A stretch of DNA of 64,000 nt, from contig NZ_RFFG01000030.1 of assembly GCF_003696215.1 (NCBI RefSeq), forward strand, positions 1 to 64,000, in the 5' to 3' direction. The stretch comes from Actinomadura harenae. GTDB lineage: Bacteria; Actinomycetota; Actinomycetes; Streptosporangiales; Streptosporangiaceae. The first letter of the stretch is position 1; each line of letters opens with the position of its first letter. This document shows positions 17,837-25,528 of this stretch, in pieces. The translations under genes and the position numbers were made by a program. The notes under the pieces were generated by a model. It was given only the letters and a program-made list of their open reading frames with translations, was not told the DNA's origin and ran no database searches.

Positions 17837-19918
17837 TCATGTGGGTTGGCCGAAGGCGGATGCTTGGAGGGTGTACAGGTCGGCGTAGAGGCCGTGGCGG
17901 TTCATGAGGTCTTGGTGGGTGCCGTGGTCGATGAGGCTGCCGTTGGCGAGGACGTAGATCTGGTCGGCGAGGCGGGCGTTGGAGAGTCTGTGGGTGATGA
18001 GCAGGACGGTTCTGCGGTGTTCGCGGGCGTGGGTGCGGATCTGCTCGAACATGCGGTGCTCGGCCTTGGCGTCGAGGGCGGCTGTCGGTTCGTCGCAGAT
18101 GAGCAGTGGCGCGTTCCGGTAGAAGCCGCGTGCGGCGGCCAGGCGCTGCCATTGTCCGCCGGACAGGTCCACTCCGTCCGCGAATCTGCGGTCCAGCAGG
18201 GTCTGGGTGCCGTGCGGGAGGCCGGCGAGGACTTCGTCGGCACCGGCAGCCGCTGCGGCGGCGTCGGTGCGGGCCTGGATGCGGGCGTCGGTGAGATCGT
18301 CGCCCATGGCGATGTTGTCTCCCGCGCTCATGGGCCAGCGTGTGTGGTCTTGGGCGATCACGGCGACCGCTTGTCGGAGCAGGTGGAGATCGAGGTCCCA
18401 GGCGTTCTGATCGTCCCAGTGGATGTCGCCCTTGTCCGGCCGGTAGAGGGCGGCGAGGACTTTCGCGAGTGTGGTCTTCCCTGATCCGTTCTCCCCGACC
18501 AGGGCGACGACTTCGCCGCGTCCGAGCCGCACCGATACGTCCCGTAGGGCGGGGGCGTCGGCGCCGGGGTAGGTGAAGGTGATGCCTGTGGCGGTGATCT
18601 GCCGGAACCGCAGGAGCGCGTTCAGGTGGAGTTCGTTGTGGCTGCCCGCGTTGCCGAGGGGGTCGCCGGTTGCGGGCGCGGGCTCGTCTGCGGCGAGCGG
18701 TGTGCGGGGCGTGGCGTTCGCCGTGGTGGCAGGTTTCAGGCTGGCCGGGTCGACTGCGACGGACTGCTCGGCCATCGCGCAGTAGTCGATGTAGTCCTGG
18801 AAGTACAGGCCGTGTTCGTAGCAGCGGTTGAGGGCGTGCACGAGTGTCAGCAGGGAGGCTTGGCTGGTGCGGATCGCCAGGACCGCGGTTCCGGCGACCG
18901 CCAGCGGCATGACCGCCCCCCAGAGCATCAGCCCGAGCACGACGTAGAGGGTCACCGTCGCGACACCGCGGAGTACGTCGCCGAGCAGTTGTGTTCCGGT
19001 GCGGCGGCGTGCGACGTCGAGCATCACCTCACGGATGTGGTCGGCGAGTTGCCCATACCGGCGGAGCAGGAACGGGCGCATGGTGAACGACCTGATCTCC
19101 GCGGCCTGCCGGCGTTCGGTCATCAGCTCGGCCATGATCCAGCTTCGTCGGCGCACTTCCACCAGGGACATCTGAGCGATGTAGCAGATGCGAGCCGATC
19201 GGATCGCCGCCCAGGCTTCGGGGACCGCGGTCAGCAGCAGAAGCGGCAGCAAGGCGGGATGCAGCACGCCGAGCGTTCCGGCGGCAGCGGCCACACTGAT
19301 GCCGGCGGTACCGATGTCCACGGCGTCATCGGTCATTTCGGACGCGGATTCCACGCCGCGGATCCTGGCCCGCTGCAGGGCGTCCTGGTGGTCGGAGTCG
19401 TCCAGGGCGGCCAGATCGATCGCGGTCGTCGCCTCGTACAGGCGCAGCTCCACGAGCCGTTGGATCTGCGGGCGGAGCCGCATCTGCGCCCACTGCGCGA
19501 TCAGCGTGCACGACGCCCTCAGCGCGATCGCCGCGCCCACCATGAACAGCGCGGGTGCCGCGCCGCGGACACGCTCGGGTGTGGGTCCCGCGGCGAACAG
19601 CGCGGTCAGGACCTTGGTGGTGGCGAGCAGCCCGAACGCCGTGAACACGCCGCTGACCAGGTTGAACACGATGGTGATCAGCAGATCACGGGGGTTGGCA
19701 CGCCAGCCGAGGCGTATCAACCGGCCGATGAGCCGCGGCAGCCGCCGCGCCATGGTGAGAGTGCTGGCCTGCGTCATCTCCCCGTACGCGGTGGAGTAGC
19801 TCTGCAGGGTGGCGGTCGAGATGGGCTCGCATCGGGGTGCGGACGGTGTGTCGGCCCGATCGCGGCCGCGGCGCATGACCTGGGCAAGGCGAGTGATCCG
19901 CGTCCCCGGACGGCTCAT
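17837..19918 (-). CDS. lasso peptide ABC exporter (TMD-NBD)
   Basis: A 693-residue half-transporter and last gene of the lasso operon; the mature peptide is the likely cargo and export may also give immunity. The N-terminal ABC exporter membrane domain (about residues 65-380) has the helices IVFNLVSGVFTAFGLLATT and VTLYVVLGLMLWGAVMPLAV. An unusual Ala/Pro/Thr-rich linker of about 50 residues follows. The ATPase domain has Walker A VALVGENGSGKTTLAK, signature DLSGGQWQRLAAARG and Walker B PLLICDEPTAALD. There is no C39 peptidase domain, so leader removal must come from the separate B2 protein. The start is uncertain: ATG 19918, or MTQASTLTMARRL about 47 codons later. Confidence 0.85.
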   Translation of the reverse strand: MSRPGTRITRLAQVMRRGRDRADTPSAPRCEPISTATLQSYSTAYGEMTQASTLTMARRLPRLIGRLIRLGWRANPRDLLITIVFNLVSGVFTAFGLLATTKVLTALFAAGPTPERVRGAAPALFMVGAAIALRASCTLIAQWAQMRLRPQIQRLVELRLYEATTAIDLAALDDSDHQDALQRARIRGVESASEMTDDAVDIGTAGISVAAAAGTLGVLHPALLPLLLLTAVPEAWAAIRSARICYIAQMSLVEVRRRSWIMAELMTERRQAAEIRSFTMRPFLLRRYGQLADHIREVMLDVARRRTGTQLLGDVLRGVATVTLYVVLGLMLWGAVMPLAVAGTAVLAIRTSQASLLTLVHALNRCYEHGLYFQDYIDYCAMAEQSVAVDPASLKPATTANATPRTPLAADEPAPATGDPLGNAGSHNELHLNALLRFRQITATGITFTYPGADAPALRDVSVRLGRGEVVALVGENGSGKTTLAKVLAALYRPDKGDIHWDDQNAWDLDLHLLRQAVAVIAQDHTRWPMSAGDNIAMGDDLTDARIQARTDAAAAAAGADEVLAGLPHGTQTLLDRRFADGVDLSGGQWQRLAAARGFYRNAPLLICDEPTAALDAKAEHRMFEQIRTHAREHRRTVLLITHRLSNARLADQIYVLANGSLIDHGTHQDLMNRHGLYADLYTLQASAFGQPT

Positions 19919-20165
19919 CGGCAGGCCTTGGGAACGGAGCCGACTGAGCCTGAGGCGACGGCTGGTGGGCGGGCGGGGTGCCCCGCTGAAGGGGCGCGCA
20001 TCAAGGGGGCCGATACCGCTGACATGCGGCGGAGCATGCGCGAGAGCTCGGGGTGCGCTGCCTGGATCCTGCTGGAGGTGTTGCTCGCCGAAGGCGATGT
20101 CGAAGACCTGTGGCCGATCGGTCGCGACGGCATTGAGGTGCTTGAGGCCGGGCTCGGCGTCGTGG
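19919..20165 (-). other. 247-bp gap in the lasso operon, open in the exporter frame
   Basis: Between the peptidase stop and the exporter ATG the leftward frame of the exporter stays open (reading HDHDAEPGLKHLNAVATDRP and onward) but has no ATG or GTG start. A second leftward frame is also open from an ATG near 20171 to a stop at 19915, but it is Ser/Pro-rich and looks non-coding. The gap may be a long untranslated spacer or the remains of a coding segment. No known domain was recognised. Confidence 0.35.
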
Positions 20166-20588
20166 TCATGGATGGGGATGCGGGGGGATGGTGATGTTGG
20201 GGATGTAGTAGCCGGGTGGGTGGGGTTCGTCGATGGGGTGGCCTTCGGCTTCGATCCAGGCGTGGGCGGTGAAGGGGTACATGTGGATCCCGCTGCGCCA
20301 GGTGGGCCAGACTCCGCGAGCGCGGCAGAGCAGCGCTGCGGCGATGGAGCGGGGCAGGCACCCTTCTCCGGCGCACGACAGGCTGACGGCGATGACGGCG
20401 TCGCGTGCGGCCTTGGCCTGTGCGGCTGTGGCGGGCTTGGCGCCCCGGCGGGCGTGGGTGAGGAGGGTGTGGATGCGCGCGGGTGGTTGGCGGGCGATGA
20501 GGTGGGCGAGGGCGACGGCGGTGAGGGCTGCGGGTCGGTGTCGCCATGGCAGGTGGGGACGTTGCTGGTGGGTGTAGGAGACGCTCAT
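20166..20588 (-). CDS. lasso peptide leader peptidase (B2 protein)
   Basis: A 140-residue transglutaminase-like Cys protease that removes the leader before ring closure. The likely triad is Cys77 (AGEGCLPRS), His109 (PFTAHAWIE) and Asp120 (GHPIDEP). CLPRSIAAALLCRARG, then HAWIEAEGHPI, is the standard motif order of actinobacterial lasso B2 proteins, where B is split into a separate RRE (B1) and protease (B2). Its start overlaps the RRE stop by 4 bp (ATGA), indicating translational coupling. The C-terminus (IPNITIPPHPHP) is His/Pro-rich. Confidence 0.92.
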   Translation of the reverse strand: MSVSYTHQQRPHLPWRHRPAALTAVALAHLIARQPPARIHTLLTHARRGAKPATAAQAKAARDAVIAVSLSCAGEGCLPRSIAAALLCRARGVWPTWRSGIHMYPFTAHAWIEAEGHPIDEPHPPGYYIPNITIPPHPHP

Positions 20589-20836
20589 GGGATGAGGAGC
20601 CCGATGCCGGTGAGGTGAGTGATCAGGTCGGTGGTGTCGGTCTGGGCGCGGTCGGCGGCGTCCGGGTAGGTGGTGGCCAGACGCTCGGCGGCTTGGTCTG
20701 GTGTCGCGCCGTCGAGGAGGGCGGTGAGGATGAGGTGGGCGGTGGCGTTGATCTGGAAGTAGCGGCCGGTCTGCCCGTTGAGCAGGACCGCCCCGCCCTC
20801 GCCGGTGGTCATCGTGATGTGGTCAGGCAAGCGCAT
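20585..20836 (-). CDS. lasso RRE / PqqD-like leader-binding protein (B1)
   Basis: An 83-residue stand-alone RiPP recognition element that should hold the precursor leader and pass it to peptidase and cyclase. The PqqD-like winged-helix layout is visible: beta strands in GGAVLLNGQTGRYFQINATA, then helices in HLILTALLDGATPDQAAERLATTYP and TDLITHLTGIGLL. The G-x-Y/F-x-x-N-x-T segment is typical. The start (MRLPDHITM) overlaps the cyclase stop by 14 bp, and the stop overlaps the peptidase start, so the three are tightly coupled. In-frame sequence upstream of the ATG belongs to the cyclase gene. Confidence 0.92.
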   Translation of the reverse strand: MRLPDHITMTTGEGGAVLLNGQTGRYFQINATAHLILTALLDGATPDQAAERLATTYPDAADRAQTDTTDLITHLTGIGLLIP

Positions 20837-22667
20837 GGTCACCGCCTTCAGTCGCAGGGAGTTCAGGAGATCGGGTGCTTTGGGCACGTAGCCAGTTCTC
20901 GGTGCTGACAAAGATCTTGAGGTCGCTGCTGCTCTGCCCGAAGTCAGCGGGGGTCCGGGCACAGGCTCGGCGCAGCGCCGTCGGGTCGGCGAGACCGAGC
21001 CCGGCCAGCAGGGAGTCCTCAGCGAGGGCTTGGAGTTGGTCGCGGTGGGTGCGCAGCCCTTCGTAGAAAAGGCTGGAGAACTCGCCTTTGGTGGTGCGGG
21101 TCAGGCACTCGGCGGGCATGTGGGGGCGCATGGCGGCGGTGGTGAGGGGCTTGAACCTGCCAGGTGCGGCGCGCTGGTCCAGGCGGATCGCCAGTGCGGC
21201 GGTGATGACGTGGTCGTCCAGGTAGGGGGCGTGCAGCGCGGCACCTGCCCGCCTCGTCAGTTCGTGGACGGCGTTGACGATGCATGTCGTGGTGCGCACG
21301 TTGTTCAACACCTGATGCTGGGCGCGGAGGGGAGCGTACGGGCGGATGGCGGGTGCCATTTGGCGAATGCGGCGGGTGACTGCGTCGATGGCCGTGGGGG
21401 TGGCCCAGGCGGGAAGCCGTAGCCGCCATTGCCAGCCGAGATCCGGGGCGCCCGTCAGCGGGACCGATGTGGTCAGCCGCGGGGCTTGTTGGGCGAGCCA
21501 GGCCGGGTAGCCGGTCCTGTCGGCGAGGGCACGCAAGGTCGCGATCAGTGGCCAGCGGGTTCGCGCGCGGACGGCACTCAGATGGGATCGCAGCTGCCCC
21601 GGGTGGGTGCGGGCCAGATCGTGCAGGTAGGACGATGGCAGCAGGGTGATCTCGTCGCCGCCATGACCGGTCAGGTGAACCGTGGCACCGTGCTCGCCCA
21701 GCAGGGCCGCGATCGCGGTGAACAAGGCCAGGCCGTGCAGCCACGGGATGGGCTCGTCCAACCCGGATACAGGCGAGGCGACCTCGGCGAACCAGCCCGG
21801 CAGATCGCCGGCGTGGACATGGATGTGCTGACTGTTCAGGTGGCGGCGGGCACGGTCGGCCCAGATGTGGTCGTCATGTGCGGCGTCGTCCAGACCCTGG
21901 CTGAAGGTGACAAGGTGGCCACCGCGGCGCCGGACGGCGGCATCGGCGAGGAAGCTGATCGGTGTGGAGTCCAAACCGCCGGACAGGTCCGACGCCACCA
22001 CCTCGCCCGCGTCGATCCGGGCCTGCACCGCCTCGCTCAACGCGGCTGCGAAGCCCGGCGCCCCCGCTTCGAGAGACAGTTCGGGTTCGGGTGGGACCCA
22101 CCACGTCCGGACGGACGTCCGGTCGGTGTCGAGGTGCAGGGCGTCGCCCGGTTGGATCTGTTCGATTCCCTGCCATAGCGGAAGCGCCAACAGGGGCGGC
22201 ACGTGGCCCACCAGCCGCAGGGCGACAGCGTCGACGTTCAAGCTCGCACTGGTCAAGTCGGCCAGCACACTCGCCCGGTCGGAGACCACCACCACTTCAC
22301 CGACACGGGTGTGAAACACCCGCTGTCCCCCTGAGGCGGGTCCATGCACCCGGACTTGCCCGTCCACCGCGGCGACGAGGTGGAATCTCCCAGGCAGGGT
22401 GGTCACCGCGTCAGCGTCCTCCAGGCATCGGATCCGCTCGGCCAGCCCCCGCAACCGATCAGCGGTGACCGACGCACAGCCGATCACCGCCAACCGAGTC
22501 CGGCCCGCCTCGGCGACCACCAGTTCCACCGATGCACCGGCCACCACACACGGACGCCCCGACGCGTAAGCCAGCACCGAACGACCCGGCAACCGCTCAC
22601 ACACCGCAGCACCCGCGGCGGTGTCCGGCACCACCACGAACCAACTATCACCGCGACCCGGACCCAT
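20823..22667 (-). CDS. lasso cyclase (asparagine-synthetase-like)
   Basis: A 614-residue enzyme that adenylates an Asp/Glu side chain of the core and closes the macrolactam with the new N-terminus. The N-terminal class-II GATase-like domain lacks the catalytic N-terminal Cys (it begins MGPGRGDSW), so no glutaminase activity is expected. The synthetase domain has the ATP-pyrophosphatase loop SGGLDST at residues 229-235 and GHGGDEI at about 334-340; further family marks are HAPYLDDHVI and TKGEFSS. This is the McjC/LasC group. The start (ATG 22667, with GGTGAGGGTGA upstream) lies 18 bp after the precursor stop, so it is the second gene of the operon. Confidence 0.94.
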   Translation of the reverse strand: MGPGRGDSWFVVVPDTAAGAAVCERLPGRSVLAYASGRPCVVAGASVELVVAEAGRTRLAVIGCASVTADRLRGLAERIRCLEDADAVTTLPGRFHLVAAVDGQVRVHGPASGGQRVFHTRVGEVVVVSDRASVLADLTSASLNVDAVALRLVGHVPPLLALPLWQGIEQIQPGDALHLDTDRTSVRTWWVPPEPELSLEAGAPGFAAALSEAVQARIDAGEVVASDLSGGLDSTPISFLADAAVRRRGGHLVTFSQGLDDAAHDDHIWADRARRHLNSQHIHVHAGDLPGWFAEVASPVSGLDEPIPWLHGLALFTAIAALLGEHGATVHLTGHGGDEITLLPSSYLHDLARTHPGQLRSHLSAVRARTRWPLIATLRALADRTGYPAWLAQQAPRLTTSVPLTGAPDLGWQWRLRLPAWATPTAIDAVTRRIRQMAPAIRPYAPLRAQHQVLNNVRTTTCIVNAVHELTRRAGAALHAPYLDDHVITAALAIRLDQRAAPGRFKPLTTAAMRPHMPAECLTRTTKGEFSSLFYEGLRTHRDQLQALAEDSLLAGLGLADPTALRRACARTPADFGQSSSDLKIFVSTENWLRAQSTRSPELPATEGGDHALA

Positions 22668-22685
22668 CACACGTCACCCTCACCA

Positions 22686-22790
22686 CTAGCCGCGGTCTGC
22701 GATGAAGTCGTTCCAATCTCCGATGCCCCCGCGGGTCAGCTCAGCAAAGTCACCGAGCTCGACCACCTCGGGCACCTCATAGGCGATCAT
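22686..22790 (-). CDS. lasso peptide precursor
   Basis: A 34-codon gene immediately upstream of the cyclase. Residues 1-20 form the leader; it fits the RRE-binding pattern YxxPxLxxxGxFxxxT, with Tyr4, Pro7, Val9 (in place of Leu), Gly13, Phe15 and Thr19. Thr at the penultimate leader position marks cleavage after Arg20. The core is GGIGDWNDFIADRG: Gly1 would be joined to Asp8, giving an eight-residue ring and a six-residue tail. There is no Cys, so it is class II. GGGGAGGTGA precedes the ATG. Ring spacing resembles anantin-type peptides (G1...ND8), but the tail is shorter. Hand-calculated monoisotopic mass after loss of one water is about 1473.66 Da. Confidence 0.9.
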   Translation of the reverse strand: MIAYEVPEVVELGDFAELTRGGIGDWNDFIADRG

Positions 22791-22880
22791 CGTGAAAGTC
22801 ACCTCCCCTGCATGAGTTCGCCTGCCAGCAGGCGTCGCCCGCTACCTGCCCAGCCCCACCACACACCAAAGCACAGGGTA

Positions 22881-22897
22881 GTCAATTGACAACGTTG
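22881..22897. promoter_or_regulatory. overlapping palindromes upstream of the lasso operon
   Basis: GTCAATTGAC (22881-22890) and CAACGTTG (22890-22897) are two perfect palindromes sharing one base, 90-107 bp upstream of the precursor ATG in an unusually AT-rich patch. Such symmetry is typical of a repressor site, and the patch is the only promoter-like stretch before the operon. No convincing -35/-10 pair could be fixed and no regulator gene is adjacent. Confidence 0.4.
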
Positions 22898-22924
22898 AGT
22901 GACATTTTGGTGATCAAGTCAACA

Positions 22925-23080
22925 CGGCGGCTCAGGCATGCGCTTGTCGCGCCCCTTGCGTCCCGAGTTGGGGCTTCGACCCGCTCGCTGGTGATCTTCC
23001 GCACCCCGCGAGCGCGGTCGATCCACCAGGCGCTCCAACCGGTCCGTGACGAACCGGCCCATCACGGCTTCGGACCAGGC
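22925..23080 (-). pseudogene. IS630-family transposase fragment
   Basis: Reading leftward, GRFVTDRLERLVDRPRSR, followed after a one-base frame change by VRKITSERVEA, matches the N-terminal helix-turn-helix part of IS630 transposases (typically ...RF..DRLEGLVD.PRPG..RKIT...VEA). Only about 50 residues remain and neither frame is intact. It lies in the 448-bp gap between the lasso operon and the lectin gene. Apart from this, the palindromes and a terminator, I see nothing else there. Confidence 0.55.
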
Positions 23081-23191
23081 GGTGCTTTCCCAGGTCTTCA
23101 GGCACGGGTGAGGGGCGGCAAGCTGTCTGGGGCGGCGCCTGACCACAGGGGACGGGGCCGCCGCCGCCAGTGAGTGAGGTGGGTAGGGCGA

Positions 23192-23217
23192 GGCCCCCGT
23201 CCGGGTGGGCGGGGGCC
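23192..23217. terminator. hairpin terminator after the lectin gene
   Basis: GGCCCCCG (23192-23199) pairs with CGGGGGCC (23210-23217) across a 10-base loop, 21 bp beyond the stop of the leftward ricin-type lectin gene. Confidence 0.65.
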
Positions 23218-23238
23218 TGGGTGGGGCGGTGGGTGATG

Positions 23239-23751
23239 TCAGCGGTTGCGGAACTCGAAGCGCTGGTTGTAGTCGCCCGTGCAGGAGTACTGGATGATGC
23301 GGGCGCCGTCGCGGGCGGACTTCTCGTTCACGTCCAGGCACTTGTCGAAGACGAACGTGCGGATCGAGTGGCGGCCTCCGGGTGCGGGTAGTACGCGGAA
23401 GCGCTGGTTGGCGTCGCCTGTGCAGGTGTACTGGATGATGCGGGCGCCGTTGTCGGGGGACGCCCGGTGGACGTCCAGGCACTTGTTCGCGAAGGTGCGG
23501 ATCTCCACGCGGCCGTGACCGGCCGGGACGAAGCGGAACCGCTGGTTGTACTCGCGGTGGCAGCGGTGCTGGACGATGCGGGCGCCGTTGTCGGCGGACT
23601 TCCACTCGACGTCCAGGCACTTGTTGGCGAAGGTGCGGATCTCGACCCCGGAGGCGGCGTGCGCGGCCGGAGAGCCGAGCGTGACGGCGGCGGCCGCAAG
23701 GACGGTGGCGGCCGGCAGGCCGGTCGCGAGCCGGGCGATCGGACGTTTCAT
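23239..23751 (-). CDS. secreted ricin-type beta-trefoil lectin
   Basis: A 170-residue protein with a Sec signal peptide (MKRPIARL, hydrophobic core, cleavage after AAHAAS near residue 34). The mature part is three repeats of about 45 residues, each with KCLDV, then DNGARI or DGARII, a Cys, then NQRF: the alpha, beta and gamma units of a complete beta-trefoil (QxW box as QRF). It should bind carbohydrate outside the cell. Each repeat has two Cys that could form a disulfide. There is no attached enzyme domain, which is unusual because these trefoils are usually appended to glycoside hydrolases. GGGGAGTGGGT precedes the ATG. Confidence 0.88.
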   Translation of the reverse strand: MKRPIARLATGLPAATVLAAAAVTLGSPAAHAASGVEIRTFANKCLDVEWKSADNGARIVQHRCHREYNQRFRFVPAGHGRVEIRTFANKCLDVHRASPDNGARIIQYTCTGDANQRFRVLPAPGGRHSIRTFVFDKCLDVNEKSARDGARIIQYSCTGDYNQRFEFRNR

Positions 23752-23922
23752 ACCCACTCCCCTGTGATGGTGACCTTCGCAGCGTTCCTCCCCAAATGGA
23801 CACTCTTTGTAACTTGTCAGATACGGACAGCCATCTCTGCGGGTCGGGCCGGTGGCCGTGCGGGTGGTGGGAGGCGGGGCAGTATGTTGCTTGGCGATCA
23901 TCGCCGAGCGAAAGGTTCCGTC

Positions 23923-24402
23923 ATGCCTGAGGACATCACTCCGGACGCCGTGGTCTCGGTGCCGGTCGGACGGGTGGTCGGCGGCCGGGCGGAGGTCCGG
24001 GACGACGACTGGGGCGGCGAGACCGCGATCGTCCGCCTGGACGCGGCGTACACCCCCGACGCGGTCGCGGGCCTGGACGCCTTCTCGCACCTGGAGGTCG
24101 TCTACCACTTCGACCGCGTCCCCGCCGACAAGATCCAGACCGGGGCGCGGCATCCGCGCGGGAACACCGACTGGCCGCTCGTCGGGATCTTCGCCCAGCG
24201 GGGTAAGAACCGTCCGAACCGGCTCGGCGTGTCCCGCTGCCGCCTGGTCAAGGTGGACGGTCTCGACCTGCACGTCCAGGGTCTGGACGCCGTCGACGGC
24301 ACTCCCGTCCTCGACATCAAGCCCTATATGGCCGAGTTCGGTCCGCAGGGCGAGACCGCGCAGCCGGACTGGGCCACCGACCTCATGCGCGACTACTACT
24401 GA
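23923..24402 (+). CDS. TrmO/TsaA-like tRNA methyltransferase
   Basis: A 159-residue protein of the TsaA/TrmO (UPF0066) fold, which uses SAM to methylate N6 of t6A37 in tRNA-Thr. Family landmarks are the opening VPVGRVVGGRAE, LDAFSHLEVVYHFDRV, then RHPRGNTDWPLVGIFAQRGKNRPNRLGVSRCRLVKVDG and DGTPVLDIKPY. The core RGKNRPNRLG and the DIKPY box are intact. The chosen ATG has GAAAGG upstream; an earlier in-frame start is possible. The aldo/keto reductase gene follows after 49 bp on the same strand. Confidence 0.85.
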   Translation: MPEDITPDAVVSVPVGRVVGGRAEVRDDDWGGETAIVRLDAAYTPDAVAGLDAFSHLEVVYHFDRVPADKIQTGARHPRGNTDWPLVGIFAQRGKNRPNRLGVSRCRLVKVDGLDLHVQGLDAVDGTPVLDIKPYMAEFGPQGETAQPDWATDLMRDYY

Positions 24403-24451
24403 CCGGGAAGCCCGGCGTGGGGCCCGTTCGCGCGGGGTTATGGTGACGATC

Positions 24452-25462
24452 ATGGAATTTCGACGGGTGGGGACCAGCGGGCTGCGCGTCAGCGAGATCG
24501 TGTTCGGAAACTGGCTGACCATGGACGGGCAGATCGACCAGGACGCGCAGGTCGCCTGCATCCAGGCCGCCCTGGACGCGGGGATCACCACGTTCGACAC
24601 GGCCGACGTCTACTCGGGCGGTCTCGCCGAGGAGGTCCTCGGGCGGGCGCTGCGCGGCGTGCGGAGGTCGTCGGTGGAGATCGCCACGAAGCTCTGTCTG
24701 CCGGTCGGGGACGGCCCGAACGACCGGGGCCTGTCCCGCAAGCACGTCATGGAGAGCTGCCACACGTCGCTGCGGCGGCTCGGCACCGACTACGTCGACC
24801 TCTACCAGGCGCACCGGTTCGACGAGGACACTCCGCTCGAGGAGACGATGCGGGCGTTCGCCGACCTGGTGCGGCAGGGCAAGGTCCTCTACGTGGGCGT
24901 GTCGGAGTGGACGGCGGAGCAGATCGTCCGGGGCCATGCCCTCGCGGCGGAGCTGGGTGTTCCGCTCATCTCGAACCAGCCGCAGTACTCGATGCTCTGG
25001 CGGGTCATCAAGGCCGAGGTGGTCCCGGCGTCCGAGCGGCTCGGGCTGGGGCAGCTCGTCTTCTCCCCCGTCGCGCAGGGCGTCCTGACCGGCAAGTACG
25101 CGCCCGGCGGGCGGGCTCCCGAGGGGTCGCGGGCCACCGACGAGCGCGGTTCGCGGTTCGTCGGCCGGTACATGGCGGACGCGGTGCTGGAGAAGGTTCA
25201 GGCTCTGCGTCCGCTGGCCGACGAGGCGGGGCTGAGCATGGCGCAGCTCGCCGTCGCGTGGACGCTGCAGAACCCCAACGTGGCGGGCGCCGTCATCGGC
25301 GCGTCGCGGCCCGCGCAGGTCGCGGAGAACGCCGCGGCCGCGGGCGTCGAGCTGTCGGACGATCTCCTGAAGCGCATCGACGACACGCTCGGTGACCTCG
25401 TCGAACGTGACCCGGCCAAGACCGCCGACCTGTTCAACGTCATGCCCGCCTGGCGTCGCTGA
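24452..25462 (+). CDS. aldo/keto reductase
   Basis: A 336-residue NADPH-dependent (alpha/beta)8-barrel reductase. It opens with RRVGTSGLRVSEIVFG. Active-site residues of the catalytic tetrad are visible: Asp in TFDTADVYSGG with its Tyr, the Lys in EIATKL and the His in LYQAHRFD. The phosphate-binding region near the end is AGAVIGASRPAQVAEN. It is closest in pattern to the Kv-beta/YghZ-like group. It reduces aldehydes or ketones; the substrate is unknown. A second in-frame ATG lies 12 bp earlier (24440). It converges on the S53 protease gene with a hairpin between. Confidence 0.88.
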   Translation: MEFRRVGTSGLRVSEIVFGNWLTMDGQIDQDAQVACIQAALDAGITTFDTADVYSGGLAEEVLGRALRGVRRSSVEIATKLCLPVGDGPNDRGLSRKHVMESCHTSLRRLGTDYVDLYQAHRFDEDTPLEETMRAFADLVRQGKVLYVGVSEWTAEQIVRGHALAAELGVPLISNQPQYSMLWRVIKAEVVPASERLGLGQLVFSPVAQGVLTGKYAPGGRAPEGSRATDERGSRFVGRYMADAVLEKVQALRPLADEAGLSMAQLAVAWTLQNPNVAGAVIGASRPAQVAENAAAAGVELSDDLLKRIDDTLGDLVERDPAKTADLFNVMPAWRR

Positions 25463-25480
25463 CCGGTCCGGCGGGCGGGA

Positions 25481-25506
25481 GGGGCGTGCGGTGCGGCGGA
25501 CGCCCC
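25481..25506. terminator. hairpin terminator between convergent genes
   Basis: GGGGCGT (25481-25487) and ACGCCCC (25500-25506) form a 7-bp stem with a 12-base loop, between the aldo/keto reductase stop (25462) and the leftward protease stop (25529). Confidence 0.55.
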
Positions 25507-25528
25507 GTCCTGATCGCTCAGGAGCCCG

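Noticed and set aside
22686..22790. Class I (siamycin-type) lasso peptide
   Set aside because: The core resembles siamycin over xGIGxxNDF but has no Cys, and the leader Thr at -2 sets Gly1, giving an eight-residue ring instead of nine.
22886..23173. A 95-codon + strand ORF upstream of the lasso operon
   Set aside because: Its translation has no coherent pattern, while the opposite strand reads recognisable IS630 transposase pieces.
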